From NCBI GenBank assembly GCA_024401495.1, contig JAKSKW010000003.1, positions 1 through 64,000 of the forward strand: a stretch of DNA of 64,000 nucleotides, in the 5' to 3' direction. The position numbers were made by a program, and so were the translations under genes. This DNA is from Paludibacteraceae bacterium (GTDB lineage: Bacteria; Bacteroidota; Bacteroidia; Bacteroidales; Paludibacteraceae). The notes beneath the pieces were generated by a model. It was given only the letters and a program-made list of their open reading frames with translations, ran no database searches and was not told the origin of the DNA. This document shows, piece after piece, positions 7,746 to 16,593 of this stretch. How positions within the stretch are numbered: position 1 is the first letter of the stretch; every line of letters begins with the position of its first letter.

Positions 7746-7865
7746 ACTTTTAAATTCTTCGTAAGGAAAATCTAAATTTTTCGCAATTTAGTAAAAAAAA
7801 TTGCAAACTGATGAAATTAGATGGAATTTTATGAGAATAAATATTTATGAATCAGAAATGAATAG

Positions 7866-8768
7866 TTATTTCCAAAGTGGTTCCATCTCCCAACCTTCTG
7901 GAAAACCTAATGCCCTGAGATCAATTTCAGGAAAATCGACAAAGAAAAGCCATCGTAATTTTGAAAGCATATCATTATTGGGAGATATAACATCAAGAAA
8001 ATACTTAATGATACAAATGTCAAAATATATTCTGCGCATATCTACCTGCTGACTTATCCAAGGACGGTTTATACGACGAGGCATTACAGGAAGTATAAAA
8101 TTAATTTTATTCCAAACTCTAGAATGATGGCAACATGAATTTCGAACAAGAGTTAATGTTGTAAGCCAAGATTCAAAAACTTTTGGTTGAAGGTCAAAAT
8201 GATGTGATATTTTTTTTCGTATTCTATCCTCCTTCAAATTTCGATAAACAATATTTATAGATCCCATTGTAAGAAGTCCTCCCATAATCCATGCTGGCGG
8301 ATAAGTATCAACGTAAGTGTTCTTAAAATGCTGAATAAAGTCCTCTTTTGACTTCCGATATTCTCTGTTTATCAAATTAAATGTTTCATTAAATGATTGG
8401 TGATTAGCAAAATGAACAGGATTTGTCAACCAAAAATCGTCTTTTGTTTGTTCTGCTGTGATATTTATTATTGTTTCTCTAACTGCAACTTCTATCTTCT
8501 CGATCTCATTAAAAAGCAACATACGAAGTTTCTTATCAAACTTATAAAGCATAATTACCTTATTAAACGATGAACCTTGCTTAAACAGATGTTGCGTTTT
8601 AGGAATCAATAAAAAAGGATACATATAAGCAGACAATCTATAATAGCCAATATTTTTTAAATAACATTCCGTTTCTTGTTCGTTACGGATCTCCAATCCA
8701 CGAGATTTCAACAATGTTACTAAACTAGACGGAGATGAATAAGTTTTTGTGAAATTTCTTTTTGCCAT
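7866..8768 (-). CDS. AbiF/AbiD-type abortive infection protein (HEPN, Abi_2 family)
   Basis: A 300-residue cytosolic protein of the Abi_2 family. Typical segments are the N-terminal YLKNIGYYRLSAYMYPF, the KFDKKLRMLLFNEIEKIEVAVR helix region around 76-97, and the HEPN ribonuclease-like motif R209-N-S-C-C-H214-H near the C-terminus. Related proteins stop phage growth by RNA cleavage or growth arrest, and this family has been linked to the ancestry of Cas13. The gene stands alone between unrelated housekeeping-type genes and is AT-rich, consistent with acquisition as a defence gene. A probable small structured RNA with its own promoter lies directly upstream (8792-8841). Confidence 0.82.
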   Translation of the reverse strand: MAKRNFTKTYSSPSSLVTLLKSRGLEIRNEQETECYLKNIGYYRLSAYMYPFLLIPKTQHLFKQGSSFNKVIMLYKFDKKLRMLLFNEIEKIEVAVRETIINITAEQTKDDFWLTNPVHFANHQSFNETFNLINREYRKSKEDFIQHFKNTYVDTYPPAWIMGGLLTMGSINIVYRNLKEDRIRKKISHHFDLQPKVFESWLTTLTLVRNSCCHHSRVWNKINFILPVMPRRINRPWISQQVDMRRIYFDICIIKYFLDVISPNNDMLSKLRWLFFVDFPEIDLRALGFPEGWEMEPLWK

Positions 8769-8791
8769 ATTACTAATCTAATTAAAATAAT

Positions 8792-8841
8792 AAAAAAAGC
8801 CCCGCGCATTTGAGCATTATAAAGAGGCTTGGCGGGAACTG
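8792..8841 (-). ncRNA. Candidate AbiF-associated pseudoknot RNA
   Basis: On the minus strand, a -7 box (8848-8855) would start a transcript near 8841, and a run of seven T (8792-8798) would end it after about 50 bases, 24 bases before the abiF start codon. The sequence allows two crossing helices: CCCGC (8832-8836) with GCGGG (8801-8805), and AAGC (8827-8830) with GCTT (8797-8800), giving an H-type pseudoknot. From memory, a conserved 'abiF RNA motif' has been reported in front of such genes and small RNAs act as antitoxins to related toxins. The match is inferred from position and structure, not from an alignment. Confidence 0.5.
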
Positions 8842-8847
8842 ACACTG

Positions 8848-8855
8848 CAAAAGTA
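8848..8855 (-). promoter_or_regulatory. -7 box TACTTTTG for the abiF RNA/gene
   Basis: TACTTTTG on the minus strand fits the Bacteroidota -7 consensus TAnnTTTG. Its distance predicts a start near 8841, just before the pseudoknot sequence. No clear -33 element was seen. Confidence 0.5.
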
Positions 8856-8893
8856 CAAAAAAATATTTACATATTATAAACCTGACAAAAAAA

Positions 8894-8917
8894 GGAGACG
8901 CAATTTCTCGCGTCTCC
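8894..8917 (-). terminator. Terminator of the GH9 gene
   Basis: Minus strand: GGAGACGC, loop, GCGTCTCC, then a run of T. It follows the stop of 8942-10645 and has the AGACGC/GCGTCT ends of the palindrome family. Confidence 0.7.
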
Positions 8918-8941
8918 AATATTTAGATTTTGATAACTCTC

Positions 8942-10645
8942 TTATTTGTAAGCGTTGACAATCTGTGAGATCAACGAAACAAGCGGAGCGTTCCAGTTAA
9001 GGGCGATCTCATTTGTAGAGTAGCTACATGACATGTCAAGGTATGTCTTTGCCGCATACTTAACTGTTGGATATGCGCTGTTGCCACAGTCTGATGTCTG
9101 GTCAAGTGATGGTCCACCTACCAAATATCCTGGGATTGGTGTGCTGATTCCGTCGGCGATACTTCTACGGTCGTGGATATTAATTGGCGACTTTGTACCG
9201 AATCCAGTCACGAAACAGTAACCTATAGCATTTGCGCCAAGTATATAGTCAAGACAGTACTGAGCTGCAGCCAAATACTTCTCTGAGTTCAATCTCTTGC
9301 AAGCCATCGCAAGCACCATACCTGAGTTTGCCACCTGACCATTAGATCCCCAGAAATATTCTCTCAATGGAACACGTCCTACACTCTCGTTGTAGATTGA
9401 AAGAAGGTCGTCGGCAAGCTCCTTGAACTTTCTCTCTACCATTTTCACGTCTACCTTCTCCTGCAACGCATCCTCATTAAGCATCATTGATATCAAACCT
9501 AGTGTGCTGACCTCTCCCCAGAATGGAACTGAGAAATACTGATTCAACTTTAGTACAGAAGCATACTTGGCATCACCTGTTGAGATCAACATCTCTGATG
9601 CTGCCCAGAACTGCTCATCCTTCATTTCACTTGATGCGTATGATCCTGTATTACAATCATTAGGATTCTGGAACATTACATAATGACGCTGTGCTGCAGC
9701 CCAATCGTAAGCTCTTTTTGCCGCAGACATGGCCTTCTCTGAAAAATCAGGATAATCAGTGTTGCCTTTATAGATGCGAGACGCCAAAGCCATAGTCGCA
9801 GCGAAATCGTATGCGCAATCCATTGACTTACCGACCAAGAAACGCTCTTTCTTATCGTCGACTGGCATAATCATATCAGGGAACTGAAGTGTAGTGACCT
9901 TATTGTAGACGCTGCCGTCAGCCTCATCCTGCATTAAAAGCATCCATTTCAACTCATACATACACTCGTCAAGGATATCAGCTGTATGGTTGCCACTTTC
10001 AGGAATATTCAAATCAAGATTATCGAAATACGATGGATTCAACTGGTATGCTGTAAGCAAAGTGTGAAGTGTGATAGCCGCATTCACAGTGTATTTACCA
10101 TAATCTCCTGCGTCATACCATCCTCCATGAGCGTCACGATGCATCTTTGCTCCCTTACCATTTGTGTAGATGGCGACTTTATCATCTGGGTGTCCAGCCT
10201 TACGCGAATAATCAACACCTTTAAATTTAGAGAACTTGCTTTCGATCGGTGTACTGCAACGCCAGAAATAGAATCCCTTCATTGCCTGAGACAACACTTC
10301 GTCGTAAACATGACCGTTCTTCTGCACCTTGAATGGAGCAGACTCCTTATCACCAATTGTCAACTTGTACTCACCTGGAATGGAGAATTTAGTGAAATCA
10401 GCCCAAGTGACGTTATCACCTGATGCTCTCCACGATTTCGACTTTGGAAGTGAATCTTTATAGACCACTGTTCCACTCTTGGCATCAACAATAGCATATT
10501 CAGAAACGTTAGGATTGCAGACCATAGCCTGCTTTACTGACTGAGCAGGATATCCAATCTGATTTGTCTGCAACGACATGTCGGCTGCCATTGTGCACAT
10601 AGGCACTGCCAACGCAGCTACTAAAACATCTTTCTTAAAGTCCAT
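8942..10645 (-). CDS. Secreted glycoside hydrolase family 9 (endoglucanase-type)
   Basis: A 567-residue exported enzyme. A short signal peptide (about residues 1-21, ending TMAA) is followed by an Ig-like CelD N-terminal domain (about 24-105: LQTNQIGYPAQ...GEYKLTIGD) and a GH9 (alpha/alpha)6 barrel. The nucleophile-side motif GGWYDAGDYGKY has the Asp pair at 178-181, an H-D-R-R segment follows (NIHDRRS), and the general acid Glu is at about 546 in TNEIALNWNAPL. These motifs indicate an inverting beta-1,4-glucanase acting on cellulose or mixed-linkage glucans. No cellulose-binding or dockerin domain and no T9SS tail were seen, so it is probably periplasmic or surface-exposed. It stands alone and has its own terminator. 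Confidence 0.9.
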   Translation of the reverse strand: MDFKKDVLVAALAVPMCTMAADMSLQTNQIGYPAQSVKQAMVCNPNVSEYAIVDAKSGTVVYKDSLPKSKSWRASGDNVTWADFTKFSIPGEYKLTIGDKESAPFKVQKNGHVYDEVLSQAMKGFYFWRCSTPIESKFSKFKGVDYSRKAGHPDDKVAIYTNGKGAKMHRDAHGGWYDAGDYGKYTVNAAITLHTLLTAYQLNPSYFDNLDLNIPESGNHTADILDECMYELKWMLLMQDEADGSVYNKVTTLQFPDMIMPVDDKKERFLVGKSMDCAYDFAATMALASRIYKGNTDYPDFSEKAMSAAKRAYDWAAAQRHYVMFQNPNDCNTGSYASSEMKDEQFWAASEMLISTGDAKYASVLKLNQYFSVPFWGEVSTLGLISMMLNEDALQEKVDVKMVERKFKELADDLLSIYNESVGRVPLREYFWGSNGQVANSGMVLAMACKRLNSEKYLAAAQYCLDYILGANAIGYCFVTGFGTKSPINIHDRRSIADGISTPIPGYLVGGPSLDQTSDCGNSAYPTVKYAAKTYLDMSCSYSTNEIALNWNAPLVSLISQIVNAYK

Positions 10646-10844
10646 AATATATATAATCCTTTTGGTTCACACATACACTCGCATCAATTTGGGGAACCAT
10701 TTAACCAATTCATGCACCTACAAAATAAATTTATATACAACAATTATCAAAATAAAAGCAAGAAAAAATCATTTAATCAAATCATTTTGAGCATATATCC
10801 ATTGATTCTTAATAAAATCATATTCATAAATTGATGTAATTGAC

Positions 10845-10852
10845 TAATTTTG
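10845..10852 (+). promoter_or_regulatory. -7 box TAATTTTG for the MscS-type gene
   Basis: A perfect TAnnTTTG box. Because it covers an in-frame TTG at 10850, it argues that translation starts at the ATG at 10880 and not at the TTG. Confidence 0.6.
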
Positions 10853-10879
10853 CAGATAATTTCAACATCTCACAAATTA

Positions 10880-13705
10880 ATGATGAAAAATAGATTCTTA
10901 GGAGTCCTTGTCCTATTATTTGCATTCTGCACACAAGTTTTTGCCGTTCTCAACGAGCAAAACCTAGATATGACAGTGAGCGTGCTAAAAGCAGAACTGG
11001 AGAAAACATATAAGGAAGAGCTCGACATAATGAAGAGTTACGACAGCTTGAATGTGAAACAGCATAAAGAAGCATTAGAGACAATACAAGAGAGTGAGAA
11101 AATAGCTTTGATGCTCTATAGCCAAAAACAAGATTATATTTTTGATATGGCATACGCCTGCCATGAGGCGACTACTCAGTATCGCAACTTCAAAAGCAGG
11201 AGAATGCCTTTCGACGCAAACATAAAGAAACTCGACAATGAGATCAAGCGCTATACTCTTTTGATTGAGGCGTTGGAGAATATCCCTCCAAGAAAGAAAA
11301 GATTCAATTTCGACAGCTTGAGAGTTGTCAAAATGAAAGAAGACTCTATAAATAAAGCAGTTGCAAGAGCTACTGCCGCATACGAAGCTGAGAAATACGG
11401 TAAATCGTTGTCCGACTCAACATCTAAAGGCACAGGCATCAATATCTTTGGCAAACATCTCGGTGGCGACACAACTTCGACATCGGCAGAGGAGAACATG
11501 AAGATCATGGAAGCCAAGCAAGACAGTTTTATGCTTGCCAAAGCGAGAGAGATCACCAAAGAGATGAATGAGCAGGGAAAGATTGCCGGCGACTCACTAA
11601 AGGTACCGTCGGCACCAAAATCAGCAAAACTTTTCATGGCCAGCCTGAAAGATTTCATGCTCTCTGAGACAAGTCAGGTGGAGCGTGACTCATGTGTGGC
11701 TTTGTCAAAGAAGATTCTTGCCGACTATATCTCTATACGTGACCATATCATTAAGGACAAAGCTCTTTACGAGCGCGTTGAGTCTCGATTGAAATCAGTC
11801 AACGACTACGCTCTTGGCAAATACGAGTCAATCCAGCAGAGTATTTTCACCAACGGTGGCAACAATTACGTCTCTGTACTTAAAAATTTTCCGTCTTACT
11901 ATTACAATGCATGCAACGATATCAAAGATAAGTATGTAAGCAACAATACCAACATCCACTCCGATTGGGGAGGCACAACCATCATTGTCCTTATCTTGTC
12001 GATTTTCGTCGTCTTGCTAATGGCTGCTGCTATCGCATGGTTCTGTCTAAAGAAATTCGGTAAGAAAAAGTTCAAAGAGGAATTTATCCCTTACTATGCT
12101 CTCTCTCTAACATGCCTTCTATTTACAATATTGTGCACTTTACCACAAATATTTACGAGTCAGAACTTTTTGGCAATGGCATGCTCCCGACTAATTGAGT
12201 ATATGCTTTTGATTGCCGCGATCACCCTATCTTTGGTTTACCGCACAAACAAATACCAGATCAAAAGTGCATTCTCATGCTACTTCCCTATTTTGATAAT
12301 GGGACTTGTGATCATCATCTTCCGTATTTTGTTTGTACCTAACAATCTTGTGGTGATTCTATTCCCTCCTATGCTTATCATCTTCACGATATGGGGATTC
12401 CATTCTGTAAAGAAACACCACGCCAATATTCCTAAATACGATGAGATCTATGCATGGATTTCACTTTCAATCATGACGGTGGCATGTGTAATGGCATGGC
12501 TCGGATATGCACTTTTGGCTGTGGAAGTGTTTATCTGGTGGTTGGTTCAGCTCACTTGTGTCCAGGCGTTGACATTCGCTTCGGAATACATGAAGGAGTT
12601 TGAAAAGAACAAAGTGGCTAAACATATTCTTAAAAAGAATGGTATAATAGAGACAGAGACTCCTAACAAGGAGTACGACAAGGCACTCAACAAAAAGATT
12701 ATCGAACTACAGACTAACCAGGGCGACAACATCACCTACACATGGTTCTTGGATCTTGTGACAATGTGTTTGATTCCTGTGGCTGCGGTGTTATCATTCC
12801 TTCTTTGTATCTACATCGCCACAGATATCTTCGACTTGACAGCCATGTGCAAGGATATCTTTTTCACTAACTTCCTTGATATCGAGGATTTGTGTCAGTT
12901 GTCGTTGTTCAAATTGGTAGTGGTGTTGGAATTCTACTTCATTTTCAAATTTCTATCATACATTCTCCGCTCCATCTACAAGCATTTGAAGCTAAAGCAC
13001 AGAGAGGCTCATGAGATTGAGAGAGCCAACATCTCTCTTGCCAACAATTTGATTTCCATCATTGTGTGGGGAATCTACTTCATTTTCATCTTGTTTTTGC
13101 TACAGGTGCCAAAGAGCGGTATTTCAATCGTAACTGCTGGTCTTGCCACCGGTCTCGGATTCGCCATGCGAGATATGCTCAACAACTTCTTCTATGGCAT
13201 CTCTCTGATGACAGGCCGACGCGTGAGAGTTGGTGATTTCATTGAGTGCGACGGTGTGAGAGGAAAGGTAGAGTCCATCACATATCAGAGCACACAGCTC
13301 ATCACTTTGGACGGATGCGTCATCGCATTCCTCAACTCTACGCTTTTCACAAAGACATTCAAAAACCTTACCCGCAACCACGGTTACGAGCTTGTGAAGC
13401 TACCGGTCGGTGTGGCTTACGGCACAAACATTGAAGATGTCAGAAAGGCACTTGTGGAAAAACTTGACTGTATGCACTACGAGAAGACCGGATCTAAAGC
13501 CAACGTCGATCCAGACAAGAAAATCAGTATCCTTTTCAATGATTTTGGCGACAGTTCAGTTGATCTTTATGTTGTGATGTGGATATTGGTGGAAAACAAA
13601 TTGGTTATTGTCTCAAGAGCAAAAGAGATTATCTACAATACCTTAAATGAAAAGGGTATTCAGATTCCTTTCCCTCAGCGCGACATTCATATCATCAATA
13701 AGTAA
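10880..13705 (+). CDS. Large MscS-family mechanosensitive channel
   Basis: About 941 residues from the ATG at 10880 (a second ATG follows directly). A signal peptide (MMKNRFLGVLVLLFAFCTQVF) leads to a long charged, helical extracytoplasmic region of about 350 residues. Several transmembrane segments follow from about residue 370 onward (TTIIVLILSIFVVLLMAAAIAW, CLLFTILCTLPQIF, LIMGLVIIIFRILFV and more), and the C-terminal MscS pore and beta domain shows LVSIVTAGLATGLGFAMRDM-like GSIVTAGLATGLGF, the VGDFIECDGVRGKVESITYQST loop and TLFTKTFKNLTRN. The family opens under membrane tension to release solutes. The architecture resembles the large MscK-type members, with a periplasmic sensor part. The DUF4421 gene starts directly after its stop codon. 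Confidence 0.85.
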   Translation: MMKNRFLGVLVLLFAFCTQVFAVLNEQNLDMTVSVLKAELEKTYKEELDIMKSYDSLNVKQHKEALETIQESEKIALMLYSQKQDYIFDMAYACHEATTQYRNFKSRRMPFDANIKKLDNEIKRYTLLIEALENIPPRKKRFNFDSLRVVKMKEDSINKAVARATAAYEAEKYGKSLSDSTSKGTGINIFGKHLGGDTTSTSAEENMKIMEAKQDSFMLAKAREITKEMNEQGKIAGDSLKVPSAPKSAKLFMASLKDFMLSETSQVERDSCVALSKKILADYISIRDHIIKDKALYERVESRLKSVNDYALGKYESIQQSIFTNGGNNYVSVLKNFPSYYYNACNDIKDKYVSNNTNIHSDWGGTTIIVLILSIFVVLLMAAAIAWFCLKKFGKKKFKEEFIPYYALSLTCLLFTILCTLPQIFTSQNFLAMACSRLIEYMLLIAAITLSLVYRTNKYQIKSAFSCYFPILIMGLVIIIFRILFVPNNLVVILFPPMLIIFTIWGFHSVKKHHANIPKYDEIYAWISLSIMTVACVMAWLGYALLAVEVFIWWLVQLTCVQALTFASEYMKEFEKNKVAKHILKKNGIIETETPNKEYDKALNKKIIELQTNQGDNITYTWFLDLVTMCLIPVAAVLSFLLCIYIATDIFDLTAMCKDIFFTNFLDIEDLCQLSLFKLVVVLEFYFIFKFLSYILRSIYKHLKLKHREAHEIERANISLANNLISIIVWGIYFIFILFLLQVPKSGISIVTAGLATGLGFAMRDMLNNFFYGISLMTGRRVRVGDFIECDGVRGKVESITYQSTQLITLDGCVIAFLNSTLFTKTFKNLTRNHGYELVKLPVGVAYGTNIEDVRKALVEKLDCMHYEKTGSKANVDPDKKISILFNDFGDSSVDLYVVMWILVENKLVIVSRAKEIIYNTLNEKGIQIPFPQRDIHIINK

Positions 13706-14992
13706 ATGCGTCTCTACCGTCTGCTTGCCATAATTGCTATGATAGCCGTTCCATTTTTCGGAATGGCGCAGGCTGTGGTTGACGAAAACCAAAACGAAAA
13801 CCAAAACGAAGACGAAAACGAAAACGAAAACGAAAACGGGAATTGGAAATATATAGAGTCTCCGATTTATTCTGATTCTGTTTCAGAACGATTCTCTGTC
13901 GAATACGAAAGGGAAAACGACAGTTACATCTATATAGACAGTCTGCATCCAGGAGAAGAGTATATCTACGTCACAGAATACGAGGAGGAAAAGCATATCT
14001 GGGATAGAGTGATCTCCCGTTTGTTGAAGACGTCGGTGGATACCAACTACATTACCACCAACGACTATGGTCTGCAGGTCAAGCTGAATTTCAACATGAT
14101 TGATGGGCAAACGATGTTCAGATGGGATCCCATTTCAGATACTTTGTCGAATTATTGCACCATCACATCCGATCCAATCTTCAAAATCGGATTTTGGCTT
14201 GGCTACCGTAATTTCGGGCTCGGTTATAGTTTCGACCTACGATCTTTCTCAAAAAACAAGACTCAATACAACTCTGAGTTCAGTTTCAGTTATTATGGCG
14301 ACGCGTGGGGAGCCGACCTAAGTTTTTCAGCGTCACGTGGAAACAAAATATCATTCAACAGATTAGAAGATATCCCGACCACAACCTTCTCTATCTACCG
14401 TGCTCAAATCAACAGTTACTATGCCTTGCGTTATCGTAAATTTTCATACAACGCCGCCTTTTCACATAGTATGAGGCAGGAAAAAAGTGCAGGAAGTCCT
14501 CTCTTCGGCCTGTCATTTACCGGATACTATCACTATTCCCCGTCGAACGACCTTCCACGTATAGTTTCAAACGAAGATTTGGTATTCCCGACGTCGATAA
14601 TATACCTAAGTATGAACTTAAACGCAGGATACGCTCACAACTTCGTGACAAAGAAGCATACATTGCTACATATATCAGCAATGCCCTACATAACATTATT
14701 GAAAAAAGAGTTCGCCGGAGTCAATGAAAATGAGAACCTGGTAGACGAAGATCTAGATCCGATTTTCCAAAATGGAGTTGTGGCCAGAGCCAGCTGGATA
14801 TGGCAACGTGAGAACCATCTGATCAGTATATACGGATCCGTCAACTATAACAACCTCCTCGACTCCCCCATCGAGACCAGCGACTTGGCTTACCGCGTCG
14901 GCACATGTTATGGTTTCAGAGCCTACAAGCATCATAAGCCACATAAGAAAAGAAGAATATTAAGAAGAAGAGCTTCGACAATGAAAACATAA
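13706..14992 (+). CDS. DUF4421-family outer-membrane protein with Asn-Glu repeat
   Basis: A 428-residue protein whose ATG follows the stop codon of the MscS gene without a gap, implying coupled expression. A signal peptide (residues 1-22, ending FGMAQA) is followed by a run of Asn/Glu/Gln (ENQNENQNEDENENENENGN, about 27-46) made by a GAAAAC-type DNA repeat, then a DUF4421 domain from about 112: VDTNYITTNDYGLQVKLNF, with many alternating aromatic strands typical of an outer-membrane beta barrel. The C-terminus is basic (RRILRRRAS). The family is of unknown function and common in Bacteroidales. The repeat just after the cleavage site could change length without shifting the frame. Confidence 0.75.
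   Translation: MRLYRLLAIIAMIAVPFFGMAQAVVDENQNENQNEDENENENENGNWKYIESPIYSDSVSERFSVEYERENDSYIYIDSLHPGEEYIYVTEYEEEKHIWDRVISRLLKTSVDTNYITTNDYGLQVKLNFNMIDGQTMFRWDPISDTLSNYCTITSDPIFKIGFWLGYRNFGLGYSFDLRSFSKNKTQYNSEFSFSYYGDAWGADLSFSASRGNKISFNRLEDIPTTTFSIYRAQINSYYALRYRKFSYNAAFSHSMRQEKSAGSPLFGLSFTGYYHYSPSNDLPRIVSNEDLVFPTSIIYLSMNLNAGYAHNFVTKKHTLLHISAMPYITLLKKEFAGVNENENLVDEDLDPIFQNGVVARASWIWQRENHLISIYGSVNYNNLLDSPIETSDLAYRVGTCYGFRAYKHHKPHKKRRILRRRASTMKT
13781..13840 (+). repeat. In-frame GAAAAC hexamer repeat inside the DUF4421 gene
   Basis: About ten six-base units of GAAAAC type with a few changes (CAAAAC, GAAGAC), coding alternating Asn and Glu/Gln. It shares the core AACGAAGACGAAAACGAAAA with the intergenic repeats at 3043-3072 and 57401-57430. 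Confidence 0.85.
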
Positions 14993-15155
14993 ATGAGATC
15001 ATATAGCAGTTGACCAAAACGAGAATTGTCAAGGGCCAGCGTTTGATTTTGATTGGTTCTAACACTTCACCAACGCAAACCCGGAAGACGAGTGTATTAA
15101 AAAAAAGTGTGTTTGGACAACTTGTATATAAATACCTGCATAAATACTATTATAC

Positions 15156-16436
15156 ATGAAAATCAAAACTATAAAAATAAAAATGAGAAATTTTATCAAC
15201 CTGTTGATCTCATCAGCGGTAATCATCACTACCCTATGCAGCGGTACGAGCAACAAGAATAAAGAAATAGAAGTGTTTTCTAAAAATGAATCTTACACAA
15301 AAGAGAACAGACGTATCGACACAAACGAACCAGCTGTTCCATCCTCAATAACAGATATAATCAAACTATACCCAAAAAGTGACCGCTATTCTTTGGAAAA
15401 GGTATTTTTGATTTCATTTTTAGAAGATAAAGTTTTTAATGAAACACATTGGATGAAACCCGACTATAAAGTTGACATAAATATAAAGTTAGATGATTTT
15501 AGATCATTTGGATTTTCCGATTTTAGTGAAGTAAAATACAAAGACAAAAAATCTCAAAATGAGATATTATTTAACATTATCAGGCAAGGGAGAAGAATTG
15601 ATCAGAAAGAGTCAGAAGAGTTCATTAGCCGTAACAAAAATTACAAGCAAACATTCACTCAATTTACCGGATACAAATACAAAGCCAATCCGAAAAGAGA
15701 CGTTATGGTCATGTTGTGTAATTTGGTTTCAAAAAAATTAATCGAAGATTCTAAAATCCCCCAAAAACTCCTATCTGTAGAACTAGACAACGGCAGATTC
15801 ATCGGCTACAAAGTGACCGGCCATCAACAAGGAGGACAGAATATAGAACACTACTTATTAACAGACAAAGATGGCCAATATATATTTATGTTCAGGGCTT
15901 TGGGAAAAGAGGATCGGAAGCTATTAGATTTAATTCACGAAATAGGAAAGTCTGAAGGACTGCTACACAACGATGATTTTTACAACTCATTCTATAGGAT
16001 ACCAGACCATACAGTCTCTAATGAAAAGATGATAGCTTATAGTCTTAGAAGAATAGATGATTCTGATTTTAACAAAGAGCAAGTCAAAACAGAATCAGAT
16101 AAGAGATTAATCGGCAATTGGACTACCGATGTAAGGTTCGCCAATCCATCAACAGATTATTATTGGTCATATTCCATAATGGATTTAAGGACAAAAGAAG
16201 ATAGTCAAGAAAGATTCTCAGTTTTTAGAAACAATGAAAGACTTACCATAACAGATAAAACGGTATACGGAAAGACAGGGTTTATAGCATCCGATAATAT
16301 GGGATTCGAGAATATAGTATTTTCATACGAAAATCTTTTAATAATATCCTATGACAATAAAAACATATCTAATTCCGAACTTATAAAACGATTGGAAAAT
16401 ATACAATTACAAAAGGGAGGCTATAAAATAAAATAA
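15156..16436 (+). CDS. Exported protein of unknown function
   Basis: A 426-residue protein that I do not recognise. The start at 15156 gives a long basic n-region before a hydrophobic stretch (FINLLISSAVIITTLCSG); the ATG at 15183 (MRNFINLL) would give a more usual signal peptide. No lipobox is clear although a Cys follows the hydrophobic part. The rest is rich in Lys, Asp, Ser and aromatic residues and looks like a soluble mixed alpha/beta protein. It stands alone between the DUF4421 gene and the efflux operon, and is more AT-rich than both. Confidence 0.6.
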   Translation: MKIKTIKIKMRNFINLLISSAVIITTLCSGTSNKNKEIEVFSKNESYTKENRRIDTNEPAVPSSITDIIKLYPKSDRYSLEKVFLISFLEDKVFNETHWMKPDYKVDINIKLDDFRSFGFSDFSEVKYKDKKSQNEILFNIIRQGRRIDQKESEEFISRNKNYKQTFTQFTGYKYKANPKRDVMVMLCNLVSKKLIEDSKIPQKLLSVELDNGRFIGYKVTGHQQGGQNIEHYLLTDKDGQYIFMFRALGKEDRKLLDLIHEIGKSEGLLHNDDFYNSFYRIPDHTVSNEKMIAYSLRRIDDSDFNKEQVKTESDKRLIGNWTTDVRFANPSTDYYWSYSIMDLRTKEDSQERFSVFRNNERLTITDKTVYGKTGFIASDNMGFENIVFSYENLLIISYDNKNISNSELIKRLENIQLQKGGYKIK

Positions 16437-16564
16437 AGAAATCATATAACGGACTTATATTTGTGTCGACGATTCTACGCTGCTGGTGATAGGAATAGAA
16501 GAAAAATCAGTTCTTATTTTTAGGTATTTTGCCCCTATTTTATTTGGGATAACAACAATTTTGA

Positions 16565-16572
16565 TATATTTG
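16565..16572 (+). promoter_or_regulatory. -7 box TATATTTG of the efflux operon
   Basis: TATATTTG fits TAnnTTTG; a TTTGG at 16543-16547 about 17-18 bases upstream may be the -33 element. The ATG of the TolC-like gene follows at 16594, so the leader is short. Confidence 0.6.
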
Positions 16573-16593
16573 CATTATCATAATAGCATTTAT

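Noticed and set aside
10850..10879. TTG start for the MscS-type gene
   Set aside because: The TTG lies inside a perfect -7 promoter box; the ATG at 10880 begins a proper signal peptide.
16486..16593. Longer N-terminus for the TolC-like protein
   Set aside because: The extra codons run across the -7 box at 16565-16572, and the ATG at 16594 begins a standard signal peptide.
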